This document shows positions 1 through 8,130 of a stretch of 64,000 nucleotides of DNA, in pieces (position 1 is the stretch's first letter; every line of letters begins with the position of its first letter). A program made the translations under genes and the position numbers. The notes below the pieces were generated by a model that had not been told where the DNA came from, did no database searches, and saw nothing but the letters and a program-made list of their open reading frames with translations. Source of the DNA: Streptomyces sp. WZ.A104 (GTDB lineage Bacteria; Actinomycetota; Actinomycetes; Streptomycetales; Streptomycetaceae); NCBI RefSeq assembly GCF_002382885.1, contig NZ_NWVL01000018.1, positions 1 to 64,000 of the forward strand, read 5' to 3'.

Positions 1-316
1 CCGGCTGCGGGGCGGGCGGGCCCGGGGGAACGGGGGGTGCGCCAGCGCGCTCGTGGTCGGCGCGCTCGGCGGGGGTGCGGCGGACGGGGGCGGCGGGCTC
101 CGCGCCGGGCGGGCAGGCCTCGACCTCGCTGCCGTCGACGGGGTTGACCGTGACGAGCAGATCACCGGCGGTCAGCCGGACGACGCGGACCTGCTGCGGT
201 GCCTGCTGCCCGAAGTCGGCGGCGGCGTCGCGGGACGGCCGCCGGTGGTCCGGCTCGCCGCCGGGACGGTCGTGCCCCTGCCCGTGTTCCTCGGGTGCCC
301 GGTGTGTCGGGTCCAT
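1..316 (-). CDS. ATP/GTP-binding protein, N-terminal part only
   Basis: The reading frame starts at the ATG at 316 (GGGGGA lies 7 nt upstream) and runs off the left edge, so only 105 residues are visible. The N-terminus is hydrophilic and Pro/Asp/Arg rich, and then contains the stretch VRLTAGDLLVTVNPVDGSEV followed by a Pro-rich linker ending at the edge. I recall this N-terminus from Streptomyces proteins that continue into a P-loop (AAA-type) ATPase domain; that domain is outside the window. The gene lies downstream of the STAS gene on the same strand, 263 bp apart. The opposite-strand frames here are Arg/Pro-rich and look like shadows. The reading frame and start are well supported; the ATPase assignment rests on memory of the family. 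Confidence 0.65.
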   Translation of the reverse strand, partial: MDPTHRAPEEHGQGHDRPGGEPDHRRPSRDAAADFGQQAPQQVRVVRLTAGDLLVTVNPVDGSEVEACPPGAEPAAPVRRTPAERADHERAGAPPVPPGPPAPQP

Positions 317-579
317 CGCAAAGTCCCCCAGACGCGTCGTGCGCGGTCGCCCCTCCCGGCCTCACACGCCCCGCTGTCGCTTCCGGTCCGGTGTCCACCA
401 CTTGGGTTTCGGTTTCATTCGGCGGACGGCCGAACATTAGACCTTGCACAGTATCTACGAAGGGGCGGGGTGCCGCGCCGCCCAGGACGTCACGTTCCGG
501 TGAGGATTGCGCGACTTCTGCCGCCGGATTCCGTCCGTCCGTTCACTCGGCGGACCGGCAGGGACAGCAGGACGCCCTC

Positions 580-903
580 TTAGACGCGCGGCAGCGAGTC
601 GGCGGCGATCCCGCCCTCGATGGCCAGGATGCGGTGCAGCCGGGTGGCCACCAGGAGGCGCTGCATCTGCGGCGGCACACCGCGCAGCACGAGGCGGCGT
701 CCGGCCCGTCCGGCCCGGCGGTGGGCCCCCATGATGACGCCGAGTCCGGTGGCGTCCCAGGAGTCCAGCTCGGTCAGGTCCAGCACGAGGTCGCCGGCTC
801 CGTCGTCGACGGCCGTGTGCAGGACCGTACGGGCGTCCGCCGCGCTTCGGACGTCGAGGCGGCCCCCGACGACCAGCTCGGCGTGGTCGCCCCTGATGTG
901 CAT
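580..903 (-). CDS. STAS-domain anti-sigma factor antagonist
   Basis: A 107-residue single STAS domain of the SpoIIAA/BldG type. Such proteins bind or release an anti-sigma kinase depending on phosphorylation of a Ser/Thr in a D-[S]-[S/T]-G-L motif. Here the motif is WDATGLG (residues 49-55), so the candidate phospho-acceptor is Thr52 and the usual preceding Ser is Ala. The start is the ATG at 903, which has GGGGAG 5 nt upstream; the frame stays open further upstream (GTG at 975), but that start has a poorer ribosome site. No anti-sigma kinase is visible beside it, so its partner is unknown. The 263 bp that follow, up to the ATPase gene, show no further gene. Confidence 0.85.
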   Translation of the reverse strand: MHIRGDHAELVVGGRLDVRSAADARTVLHTAVDDGAGDLVLDLTELDSWDATGLGVIMGAHRRAGRAGRRLVLRGVPPQMQRLLVATRLHRILAIEGGIAADSLPRV

Positions 904-1094
904 ATGCGCTCCCCGGTCATGCTCCGTAGAAGGTCCGTCTGTCTTTTCTTCTGCCTGTGCTTCTGTCTCTGTCACAACTGACTGCCCCGGCGACAGGGAA
1001 GTTGCCGTCTGTAAGCGAACCGATACCGAATTCACTCGGTGGAGTGAAGCCGGTTCGCCGGAGACCGGTCGCTGCCGGGTACACTCCCCGGCTT

Positions 1095-1130
1095 CCCCGG
1101 CCCTGACGGCGGCGGGCCGACGGGCCGGGG
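1095..1130 (-). terminator. Stem-loop after the hydroxybutyryl-CoA dehydrogenase gene
   Basis: A perfect 9-bp G+C stem (1095-1103 with 1122-1130) begins 14 nt past the stop codon of the dehydrogenase. It has an 18-nt loop and no U-tract, like many Streptomyces terminators. Confidence 0.4.
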
Positions 1131-1144
1131 AGCGCGGTTCGCGG

Positions 1145-1993
1145 TCAGTACGTGTAGAAGCCCTGCCCGCTCTTGCGCCCGATGTCACCTGCGTCGACCA
1201 TCCGGCGCATCAGCTCCGGGGCGGCGAACTTCTCGTCCTGGGACTCGGTGTAGATGTTGCCGGTGGCGTGCAGCAGAATGTCGACGCCGGTGAGGTCGGC
1301 CGTGGCGAGCGGGCCCATGGCGTGGCCGAAGCCCAGCTTGCAGGCGATGTCGATGTCCTCGGCCGAGGCGACGCCCGATTCGTACAGCTTGGCCGCCTCG
1401 ACGACGAGCGCCGAGATGAGCCGGGTGGTGACGAAGCCCGCCACGTCGCGGTTGACGACGATGCAGGTCTTGCCGACGGACTCGGCGAACTCCCGCGCGG
1501 TGGCGAGGGTTTCGTCGCTGGTCTTGTAGCCGCGTACCAGCTCGCAGAGCTGCATCATCGGGACCGGCGAGAAGAAGTGCACGCCGACGACGCGCTCCGG
1601 ACGCTCCGTCACGGCCGCGATCTTGGTGATCGGGATGGCGGACGTGTTGGAGGCGAGGACGGTGTGCTCGCCGACGACCTTGTCCAGGGAGCGGAAGATC
1701 TCGTGCTTGACCTCCAGCTTCTCGAAGACGGCCTCCACGACGACGTCCGCGTCCGCGACGGCGTCGAGATCGGTGGTCGTGGTGATGCGGGCGAGCGCTG
1801 CCTCGGCGTCGGCGGCCTCCAGCTTGCCCTTGGCGACGAACTTGTCGTACGAGGCCTTGATGCCGTCGCGGCCACGCGTCAGCGCGGCGTCGGTGACGTC
1901 CCGCAGCACGACGTCCCAGCCCGCCTGGGCGGAGACCTGCGCGATCCCGGACCCCATGAGTCCGGCCCCGATGACGGCGAGCTTCCTGGCCAC
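1145..1993 (-). CDS. 3-hydroxybutyryl-CoA dehydrogenase
   Basis: A 282-residue cytosolic NAD(P)-dependent dehydrogenase that interconverts acetoacetyl-CoA and 3-hydroxybutyryl-CoA (fatty-acid or PHB-type metabolism). The N-terminus has the Rossmann motif GAGLMGSGIAQ. The mid-section has VVEAVFE, NTSAIPI and the catalytic-His region GVHFFSPVPMM (the 3HCDH signature). The C-terminal domain ends GRKSGQGFYTY, as expected for the family, and the length is standard. I chose the GTG at 1993 (AGGGG 7 nt upstream) because it gives the family's N-terminus; the frame is open upstream to an ATG at 2038, which would add 15 residues not seen in the family. It is divergent from the adenosyltransferase gene. 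Confidence 0.93.
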   Translation of the reverse strand: MARKLAVIGAGLMGSGIAQVSAQAGWDVVLRDVTDAALTRGRDGIKASYDKFVAKGKLEAADAEAALARITTTTDLDAVADADVVVEAVFEKLEVKHEIFRSLDKVVGEHTVLASNTSAIPITKIAAVTERPERVVGVHFFSPVPMMQLCELVRGYKTSDETLATAREFAESVGKTCIVVNRDVAGFVTTRLISALVVEAAKLYESGVASAEDIDIACKLGFGHAMGPLATADLTGVDILLHATGNIYTESQDEKFAAPELMRRMVDAGDIGRKSGQGFYTY

Positions 1994-2186
1994 GTTCGCA
2001 CCCCTTGGTTTCTGTTCGCCTGTGCGGCATTTGTTCACGGCGGTTCACATGCTCTCCGGCGGAGGTTAGTACCCGTCGGGCGCGCTGGGGCCGCGAAGAG
2101 ATGCGCGTCACGTCTCGAATGACGGACATCACACCGGGACGCGTCATTCGGCTCCACGCCGTGCGCAGTTGGGGGTTCGGCGTCAC

Positions 2187-2192
2187 TACGCT
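2187..2192 (+). promoter_or_regulatory. -10 box placed for leaderless transcription of the adenosyltransferase gene
   Basis: TACGCT (TANNNT) sits exactly 6 nt before the ATG at 2199, and no Shine-Dalgarno sequence is present. This is the geometry of a leaderless mRNA starting at the A of ATG. No convincing -35 is visible. Confidence 0.45.
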
Positions 2193-2198
2193 GACCCC

Positions 2199-2771
2199 AT
2201 GGTCAATCTGACGCGCATCTACACCCGGACCGGCGACCGGGGCACCACCGCCCTCGGCGACATGAGCCGCACCGCCAAGACCGATCTGCGGATCTCGGCG
2301 TACGCGGACGCCAACGAGGCCAACGCGGTGATCGGGACCGCCATCGCGCTGGGGCAGCTGCGCGAGGACGTGGTGAAGGTCCTCGTACGGGTCCAGAACG
2401 ACCTGTTCGACGTGGGCGCCGACCTGTCCACCCCGGTGGTGGAGGACCCGAAGTATCCGCCGCTGCGGGTCGAGCAGTCCTACATCGACAAGCTGGAGGC
2501 GGACTGCGACCGCTTCCTGGAGGAGTTGGAGAAGCTGCGCAGCTTCATCCTTCCCGGGGGTACGCCGGGGGCCGCACTGCTCCACCAGGCGTGCACGGTG
2601 GTCCGGCGGGCCGAGCGGTCCACCTGGGCGGCGCTGGAGGTGCACGGTGAGTCGATGAACGCCCTGACCGCCACGTATCTCAACCGCCTCTCCGACCTCC
2701 TGTTCATTCTGGCGCGGAGCGCGAACAAGGAGGTCGGGGACGTGCTGTGGGTGCCGGGCGGCGAGCGCTGA
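2199..2771 (+). CDS. Cob(I)alamin adenosyltransferase, PduO type
   Basis: A 190-residue enzyme that transfers the 5'-deoxyadenosyl group of ATP to cob(I)alamin to make coenzyme B12. The N-terminal ATP-binding motif IYTRTGDRGTTAL (residues 6-18) is the PduO hallmark. Also present are DANEANAVIG, the glycine-rich FILPGGTPGAALLH and the C-terminal VVRRAER...LNRLSDLLFILAR helix motif. The length is typical. The ATG at 2199 gives the family's short N-terminus. It has no ribosome site but a TANNNT box 6 nt upstream, suggesting a leaderless message. No B12 riboswitch is seen in the 200 bp before it, so it is probably not cobalamin-repressed through RNA. Convergent with the membrane protein that follows. 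Confidence 0.93.
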   Translation: MVNLTRIYTRTGDRGTTALGDMSRTAKTDLRISAYADANEANAVIGTAIALGQLREDVVKVLVRVQNDLFDVGADLSTPVVEDPKYPPLRVEQSYIDKLEADCDRFLEELEKLRSFILPGGTPGAALLHQACTVVRRAERSTWAALEVHGESMNALTATYLNRLSDLLFILARSANKEVGDVLWVPGGER

Positions 2772-2776
2772 GGCTT

Positions 2777-2790
2777 CCCCCGGGCGGGGG
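2777..2790. terminator. Short hairpin in a convergent gap
   Basis: CCCCC-GGGC-GGGGG lies in the 24-bp space between two convergent genes and could end transcripts from both sides. The stem is only 5 bp and there is no U-tract. Confidence 0.25.
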
Positions 2791-2795
2791 CCCGC

Positions 2796-3374
2796 CTACT
2801 TCTCGGCCGGTTCCCGCTCGACGGCGGCGTCCTCGTAGCCCTTCGGGGCCTGCTTCGGGAACAGCGTGTAACTCCCGGCGATGATCAGGTTGATGCCGAT
2901 CACCCAGCCCACCTTCTGCTGCCACATCCGCAGCGAGCTGGTCTCCCCGCCGGAGCCGACGTACCAGACCGCCGCCTGGAGCAGCCCGAGCGCGACGGTC
3001 GCGGCGAGGATCCAGCGGGCGGCAACGCGCCACTCGTGGACGGCGCGGGCCGTGCCGTACTTCGGCGGCTTCACCGGCGGCGGGCCGCCGAACCAGCGGT
3101 GGGCGACGCGGGCGTCCACCCACTTGATGGTGTGGTGGCCGAGGCCCACGGTGAAGCCGATGTAGACGGCGGCCAGCCCGTGCTTCCAGTCGGGCTCGGC
3201 CCCGTTCTTCAGGTCGATCGCCGTCACCACCAGCAGCAGGACCTCCAGCAGCGGCTCGCACAGCAGCACGGCGGCTCCGAGCCTCGGCTTCCTCGCGACG
3301 TAGCGCAGTGCGAGCCCCGCGGCCAGCAGCACCCAGAAAGCGACCTCGCAGGCCACGACCAGAATGGCGATCAC
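2796..3374 (-). CDS. Integral membrane protein of unknown function
   Basis: A 192-residue protein with about five hydrophobic segments: IAILVVACEVAFWVLLAAGL at the N-terminus, one around CEPLLEVLLLVVTAI, one around HGLAAVYIGFTVGLG, one around WILAATVALGLLQAAVWYV, and a last one at VGWVIGINLIIAG. Between segments 3 and 4 lies a conserved-looking polar stretch containing HHTIKWVDARVAHRWFGG and a Pro/Lys-rich loop. I do not recognise a named family beyond a membrane protein seen in Streptomyces. The start is the GTG at 3374 preceded by GGAGGAG, and it is divergent from the histidine kinase gene with 136 bp between them. Confidence 0.8.
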   Translation of the reverse strand: MIAILVVACEVAFWVLLAAGLALRYVARKPRLGAAVLLCEPLLEVLLLVVTAIDLKNGAEPDWKHGLAAVYIGFTVGLGHHTIKWVDARVAHRWFGGPPPVKPPKYGTARAVHEWRVAARWILAATVALGLLQAAVWYVGSGGETSSLRMWQQKVGWVIGINLIIAGSYTLFPKQAPKGYEDAAVEREPAEK

Positions 3375-3510
3375 AGCGTCTCTCCTCCCGTTCCCCTCCA
3401 GCCTCCCGTCCGCGGGGCGGGGAATCGTCGTCGGCAGTGACGAAACGGGACTGCATCCTTCGATGTAGTCGCGCATCGGTCCGCGAAGGGAGGCCGGGCG
3501 TCCGCGCGGC

Positions 3511-4725
3511 GTGTTGGATGGAGAGGTGCTCACCTCGATCCGCCCCCACCGCGACGATGTGCTCCTTGCCGTCTGCGGGCTGCTCGGGGGGCTGCTCCTG
3601 TGGCGGCTCGGCCTGCACACCCAGGGCGGCCGCCCCTTCTCCGCACCCTGGATCGCCCTCATACCACTGACCGTGATGGCCGCGATGGAGCTGCTGCGCC
3701 GCAGCGCCCCGCGCACGGCGCTGGCCTTCGGCGCGCTCGCGCTGATCGCGGACCAGTTCACCCGGGGCAGTCTGGCGACCGTCCTGATGTTCACGGACGT
3801 GATGTACGCGGCCGTGCTGTACGGGACCCCGGCCGCGGCACGCCGCCTCCCGGTGGCCACGCTCCTGGTCACCGTCGCGTCCACGATCGGTTTCCTGGCG
3901 TGGTTCCGCAGGCCCGAGGCGCTGCTGATCGGTGTCGTCACCGGACTGGTCACCTTCGTCCCGGCGATCACCGGGGTCAGCGTGCGCAACCACCGCGCCG
4001 CCGCCGAGGCCGCCCGGCTGGCCGCCGACCAGACCGCGCGGCTGGCGGAGCTGGACCGGACACAGGCGGTGGTCGCCGAGCGGGCCCGGATGGCCCGGGA
4101 GCTGCACGACATGGTGGCCAACCACCTCTCCGCCGTGGCGATCCACTCCACGGCGGCCCTGTCCATCGACGACCCGGAGACCTCGCGGCGGGCCCTCGGG
4201 GTGATCCGGGAGAACAGCGTGGAGGGGCTCGCGGAGATGCGGCGGCTGATCGGGCTGCTGCGCGAGGGCGGCGAGGGCGGCGCCCCAGCCGCCGCGCCGA
4301 CGCTCGCCGCACTGGACGCACTGGTCGAGCAGGCGAACACCAACGCCGCGTCCAGCGGGCTGACCTGCACCCTGGAGGACACCCGGGCGACGGGCTCCGA
4401 CCCGCTGCCGACGCCGGTGGAGCTGGCCGCGTACCGGATCGTTCAGGAGTCCCTGACGAACGCCCTCAAGCACGCGGCGCCGGGCCCGGTGGTGGTGCGA
4501 CTAGGCCGGACCGGGGAACTGCTGACGGTCGAGGTGACCAGTGTGTTCGGGGAGCGCCCCGGTCCCACGGCGCCAGGGTCCGGGGCCGGGCTCGTGGGCA
4601 TGCGGGAGCGGGTGGCGTTGCTCGGCGGGACGATCGAGGCGGGGCCCGGGCCGGCCGCCGACGGCACCAGGATCTGGCGGGTGCGGGCCGAACTGCCCGT
4701 ATGGGAAAGGAAGGTGCGGGAATGA
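3511..4725 (+). CDS. Sensor histidine kinase, NarX/DesK-like (HisKA_3)
   Basis: A 404-residue membrane histidine kinase. Residues 15-155 hold about five hydrophobic segments. A short coiled region follows, then the HisKA_3 dimerisation box RARMARELHDMVANHLS with phospho-acceptor His199, and a HATPase_c domain with the N-box YRIVQESLTNALKHA near residue 320 and the G-box GAGLVGMRERVALLGG. It phosphorylates the NarL-type regulator encoded immediately downstream (ATGA overlap). The signal is unknown. The start is not certain: the GTG at 3511 has its GGGAGG 18 nt away, while the GTG at 3526 (five residues shorter) overlaps a purine-rich stretch. Confidence 0.9.
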   Translation: MLDGEVLTSIRPHRDDVLLAVCGLLGGLLLWRLGLHTQGGRPFSAPWIALIPLTVMAAMELLRRSAPRTALAFGALALIADQFTRGSLATVLMFTDVMYAAVLYGTPAAARRLPVATLLVTVASTIGFLAWFRRPEALLIGVVTGLVTFVPAITGVSVRNHRAAAEAARLAADQTARLAELDRTQAVVAERARMARELHDMVANHLSAVAIHSTAALSIDDPETSRRALGVIRENSVEGLAEMRRLIGLLREGGEGGAPAAAPTLAALDALVEQANTNAASSGLTCTLEDTRATGSDPLPTPVELAAYRIVQESLTNALKHAAPGPVVVRLGRTGELLTVEVTSVFGERPGPTAPGSGAGLVGMRERVALLGGTIEAGPGPAADGTRIWRVRAELPVWERKVRE

Positions 4726-5372
4726 CGATCCGGGTACTGGTCGCGGAGGACCAGTCGGCGGTGCGCGCGGGACTGGTGCTGATCCTCTCCAGCGCGCCGG
4801 ACATCGAGGTCGTCGGGGAGGCGGGGGACGGCGAGGCCGCGGTGCGCCTGGCGCGTGAACTCCGCCCGGATCTCGTCCTGATGGATGTGCAGATGCCCCG
4901 GCTGGACGGGGTGTCGGCGACCCGGCAGGTGGTTGCGGAGGAGCTGGCGGACGTTCTCGTCCTGACCACGTTCGACCTCGACGCGTACGTGTTCGGGGCG
5001 CTGCGGGCCGGGGCCTCGGGCTTCCTGCTGAAGAACACCGACGCCCGCGATCTGCTGGAGGCGGTACGGACGGTGGCGCGCGGCGAGGGCCTGATCGCCC
5101 CGGCCGTGACCCGCCGGCTGATCGCGGAGTTCGCCGGAGCCACACCCGTACGTGCGAGGGAGACGGCCGATCCAGCGGTGCTGGACGCACTGACCCGGCG
5201 GGAGCGCGAGGTGCTGGGGTGTCTGGGTGAGGGCCTGTCCAACGCGGAGATCGCGCTGCGGCTGTCGATGGCGGAGGCCACGGTGAAGACCCACGTCAGC
5301 AGGCTGCTCGGGAAGCTGGAGCTGCGCAGCCGGGTCCAGGCAGCCGTCCTGGCACAGGAGTTGGGGATCTGA
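4722..5372 (+). CDS. NarL/LuxR-family response regulator
   Basis: A 216-residue regulator with an N-terminal receiver domain (acidic E9/D10, phospho-acceptor Asp55 in LVLMDVQMP, Thr82/83 switch residues, Lys104 in GFLLKN). A C-terminal LuxR helix-turn-helix follows (LTRREREVLGCLGEGLSNAE and then ATVKTHVSRLLGKL). It should be the transcriptional output of the kinase upstream, with which it shares an ATGA stop/start overlap. Targets are unknown; the nearest candidates are the kinase pair itself and the divergent membrane-protein gene. Confidence 0.94.
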   Translation: MTIRVLVAEDQSAVRAGLVLILSSAPDIEVVGEAGDGEAAVRLARELRPDLVLMDVQMPRLDGVSATRQVVAEELADVLVLTTFDLDAYVFGALRAGASGFLLKNTDARDLLEAVRTVARGEGLIAPAVTRRLIAEFAGATPVRARETADPAVLDALTRREREVLGCLGEGLSNAEIALRLSMAEATVKTHVSRLLGKLELRSRVQAAVLAQELGI

Positions 5373-5402
5373 CCCGCTTCCGGGCCTCATTCCCCCATCT
5401 AA

Positions 5403-5433
5403 GGTCTGGACCTCTTGACGATTGGTCCAGACC
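5403..5433. promoter_or_regulatory. Two DasR-like (dre) operators
   Basis: GGTCTGGACC (5403-5412) and GGTCCAGACC (5424-5433) are inverted-half-site motifs of the dre type bound by the GlcNAc-responsive GntR regulator DasR. They also contain the 12-bp element known from Streptomyces chitinase promoters. Their centres are 21 bp apart (two helical turns). One lies just upstream of the -35 and the other within the -35/-10 spacer. Confidence 0.75.
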
Positions 5434-5443
5434 TTCCTACTGT
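5415..5443 (+). promoter_or_regulatory. Chitinase promoter
   Basis: TTGACG (5415-5420), a 17-bp spacer and TACTGT (5438-5443) form a good vegetative-sigma promoter. The transcript would have a leader of about 100 nt before the TTG start at 5552. Confidence 0.75.
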
Positions 5444-5551
5444 CACCGAAACACACTGCGGTGAGTACGGGAACACTACGTACTCAGGGCGGCGCAGGGT
5501 TTGCAGTCCACGAATTACCCCCGTTTGTTGGACCTCACCCGAGGAGCACCG

Positions 5552-7423
5552 TTGAGCACTGAAACCCCCCAACGCCGTTCCAGATTCCGATGGATACCCA
5601 CCCGGAGCGGAAGATCCAAGGTCGTGGCGGGCCTGACCGCGCTCGTCGTCCCGCTGGCCGCGATGGTGGGCCTCGCCTCCCCCGCCTCGGCAGCCGCGTC
5701 GGCCACTGCCACATACACCAAGAAGTCGGACTGGGGCAGCGGCTTCGAGGGCCAGTGGACGGTGAAGAACACCGGCACCACCGCGCTCTCCTCCTGGACG
5801 ATCGAGTGGGACTTCCCCTCGGGCACCGCGGTCGGCTCCGCCTGGGACGCCGCCGTCACCAGCAGCGGCAACCACTGGACCGCCAAGAACCTCTCCTGGA
5901 ACGGGACCATCGCCCCCGGCGCCAGCGTCAGCTTCGGCTTCAACGGCACCGGCTCCGGCTCCCCCTCGGGCTGCAAGCTGAACGGCGCCTCCTGTGACGG
6001 CGGCACCGTCCCGGGCGACAACCCGCCCTCCGCCCCGGGCACCCCGACCACCAGCGATGTCACGGACACCTCGGTGAAGCTCAGCTGGAGCGCGGCCACC
6101 GACGACAACGGCGTCAAGAACTACGACGTGCTGCGCGACGGGGCGAAGGTCGCCACGGTCACCGGCACCACCTACACCAACACCGGCCTGACCGCGGGCA
6201 CCGACTACTCCTACGCCGTGCAGGCCCGGGACACCGCCGGCCAGACCGGCCCGGTCTCCGGCTCCGTCTCCGTGCGCACCACCGGCGGAGGCGGCGAGCC
6301 GCCCGTCGGCGACAAGATCAACCTGGGCTACTTCACCAACTGGGGCGTCTACGGGCGCAACTACCACGTCAAGAACCTGGTGACGTCCGGCTCCGCCGCG
6401 AAGATCACGCACATCAACTACGCCTTCGGCAACGTGCAGAACGGCAAGTGCACCATCGGTGACGCGTACGCCGACTACGACAAGGCGTACACCGCTGCCC
6501 AGTCCGTGGACGGCGTCGCCGACACCTGGGACCAGCCGCTGCGCGGCAACTTCAACCAGCTGCGCAAGCTGAAGGCCAAGTACCCGCACATCAAGGTCCT
6601 CTGGTCCTTCGGCGGCTGGACCTGGTCCGGCGGCTTCCCCCAGGCCGCGCAGAACCCCGCCGCCTTCGCCCAGTCCTGCTACGACCTGGTCGAGGACCCC
6701 CGCTGGGCCGATGTCTTCGACGGCATCGACCTGGACTGGGAGTACCCCAACGCCTGCGGCCTGACCTGTGACACCAGCGGCCCGGACGCACTGAAGAAGC
6801 TGGCCTCCGCCACGCGGGCGAAGTTCGGCTCCGACAACCTGGTCACCGCCGCCATCACCGCGGACGCCTCGGCCGGCGGCAAGATCGACGCCACCGACTA
6901 CGCGGGCGCCGCCCAGTCCTTCGACTGGTACAACGTGATGACGTACGACTTCTTCGGCGCCTGGGCCAAGCAGGGCCCGACGGCCCCGCACTCGCCGCTG
7001 AACCCGTACACCGGCATCCCGCAGGAGGGCTTCACCTCCTCCGAGGCCATCGCCAAGCTCAAGGCGAAGGGCGTCCCGGCCAAGAAGCTCCTCCTCGGCA
7101 TCGGCTTCTACGGCCGCGGCTGGACCGGCGTCACCCAGTCCGCCCCCGGCGGCACGGCGACCGGCGCGGCCTCGGGCACGTACGAGGCGGGCATCGAGGA
7201 CTACAAGGTCCTCAAGAACACCTGCCCGGCCACCGGCACCATCGCCGGCACGGCCTACGCCCACTGCGGCAACAACTGGTGGAGCTACGACACCCCGGCC
7301 ACCATCGGCTCCAAGATGACCTGGGCGAAGAACCAGGGCCTGGGAGGTGCGTTCTTCTGGGAGTTCTCCGGTGACACCGCCAACGGTGAACTGGTGAGCG
7401 CCATCGACAGCGGTCTCCAGTAG
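5552..7423 (+). CDS. chiC: Secreted chitinase, CBM2-FnIII-GH18
   Basis: A 623-residue extracellular chitinase. The order is: signal peptide (basic region RSGRSKVV, hydrophobic core, cleavage near ASPASAAA about residue 47); a family-2 carbohydrate-binding module (about 50-145, with paired Cys and exposed Trp); a type III fibronectin domain (about 155-245); and a GH18 barrel (about 255-620). The catalytic motif DGIDLDWE is at 390-397, with Glu397 as the acid, and the substrate-assisting MTYDFFG follows. The start is the TTG at 5552, with GAGGAG 5 nt upstream; earlier codons have none. The family resembles S. lividans/S. coelicolor ChiC. Expression is likely repressed by DasR and induced by chito-oligosaccharide through the two sites described above. 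Confidence 0.93.
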   Translation: MSTETPQRRSRFRWIPTRSGRSKVVAGLTALVVPLAAMVGLASPASAAASATATYTKKSDWGSGFEGQWTVKNTGTTALSSWTIEWDFPSGTAVGSAWDAAVTSSGNHWTAKNLSWNGTIAPGASVSFGFNGTGSGSPSGCKLNGASCDGGTVPGDNPPSAPGTPTTSDVTDTSVKLSWSAATDDNGVKNYDVLRDGAKVATVTGTTYTNTGLTAGTDYSYAVQARDTAGQTGPVSGSVSVRTTGGGGEPPVGDKINLGYFTNWGVYGRNYHVKNLVTSGSAAKITHINYAFGNVQNGKCTIGDAYADYDKAYTAAQSVDGVADTWDQPLRGNFNQLRKLKAKYPHIKVLWSFGGWTWSGGFPQAAQNPAAFAQSCYDLVEDPRWADVFDGIDLDWEYPNACGLTCDTSGPDALKKLASATRAKFGSDNLVTAAITADASAGGKIDATDYAGAAQSFDWYNVMTYDFFGAWAKQGPTAPHSPLNPYTGIPQEGFTSSEAIAKLKAKGVPAKKLLLGIGFYGRGWTGVTQSAPGGTATGAASGTYEAGIEDYKVLKNTCPATGTIAGTAYAHCGNNWWSYDTPATIGSKMTWAKNQGLGGAFFWEFSGDTANGELVSAIDSGLQ

Positions 7424-7474
7424 CCGCGGGAGTGATCCCCACGCCGTAACGGCACGCACCACCCCGGAAAAGCA

Positions 7475-7510
7475 CCGGGGAGACGGGTCCGCCCCCCGTC
7501 TCCCCGGTTT
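7475..7510 (+). terminator. Chitinase terminator
   Basis: A perfect 13-bp stem (7475-7487 with 7495-7507), a 7-nt loop and then TTT. It sits between the convergent chitinase and DUF2550 genes and may serve both. Confidence 0.8.
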
Positions 7511-7550
7511 CTCGCTGTGTACGCGTACGTTCTCGCTGGGTGCGCGGCCG

Positions 7551-7997
7551 CTACGCGACGTTGACCCGCTGGCCGGGCGGTGCAGCCTCCAGCCAGGCCA
7601 GGAAGCCGGTCAGGGCGTCCTCGCTCATCGCCAGCTCCAGGCGCGTCCCCCGGTGGAGACAGCCGAGCACGACGGAGTCGGAGAGCAGCGCGAGCTCCTC
7701 CTCGCCCTCCGGCAGCCGGCGGGCGATCACCTCGATCGCAGAACGCTCCAGGCCCCGGCGGGGGCGAGGAGCGTAGGAGAAGACCCGGAACCAGTCGACG
7801 CGGTCACCGCTGTAGCGGGCGACCCCGTACACCCAGCCCTTGCCCAGGGCGTCGGGCTCCTCGGACACATCCCAGCGCAGGCTGCAGTCGAAGGTCCCAC
7901 CGGACCGCTGGATCAGCCGCCGGCGCAGACCGAAGACGAACAACCCCAACAGGACCAGTACGACGACGGACACGCCCACCCACAACGCGAGGACCAT
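7551..7997 (-). CDS. DUF2550 membrane protein
   Basis: A 148-residue protein with one N-terminal transmembrane helix (ALWVGVSVVVLVLLGLFVFG) followed by a basic RRRLIQR stop-transfer segment. A soluble domain follows with WVYGVARYSGDRVDWFRVFS and a C-terminal region ending GFLAWLEAAPPG. This matches the actinobacterial DUF2550 family, which is regularly encoded just after atpC and has no known function. The ATG at 7997 lies behind GAGGAGG. It is 133 bp downstream of atpC on the same strand, with a strong hairpin between them, so it probably has its own or only read-through expression. Confidence 0.88.
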   Translation of the reverse strand: MVLALWVGVSVVVLVLLGLFVFGLRRRLIQRSGGTFDCSLRWDVSEEPDALGKGWVYGVARYSGDRVDWFRVFSYAPRPRRGLERSAIEVIARRLPEGEEELALLSDSVVLGCLHRGTRLELAMSEDALTGFLAWLEAAPPGQRVNVA

Positions 7998-8060
7998 CTC
8001 CACCGACCTCCTCGCATCGTCGAGTAACGGATACCGAAATACGTATTGCACCTGCATCGC

Positions 8061-8107
8061 CTCAGCCGCGACACGGCTGGATTGCTCCAGCTCGGGCCGC
8101 GGCTGAG
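8061..8107 (-). terminator. Branched stem-loop after the atp operon
   Basis: CTCAGCCGCG (8061-8070) pairs perfectly with 8098-8107. It encloses a second 6-bp hairpin (8076-8081 with 8086-8091). The structure starts 24 nt beyond the atpC stop. No U-tract follows on the minus strand. Confidence 0.55.
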
Positions 8108-8130
8108 TAAAAACATCTGTCAGCGGGGTG

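Noticed and set aside
53..981. Several plus-strand open frames over the first kilobase
   Set aside because: They are Arg/Pro/Ala-rich, overlap each other and lie opposite well-formed minus-strand genes (partial ATPase, STAS). They are shadows of high-GC sequence.
1994..2198. Cobalamin riboswitch before the adenosyltransferase
   Set aside because: No B12-box-like sequence was found, and the gene appears to be leaderless.
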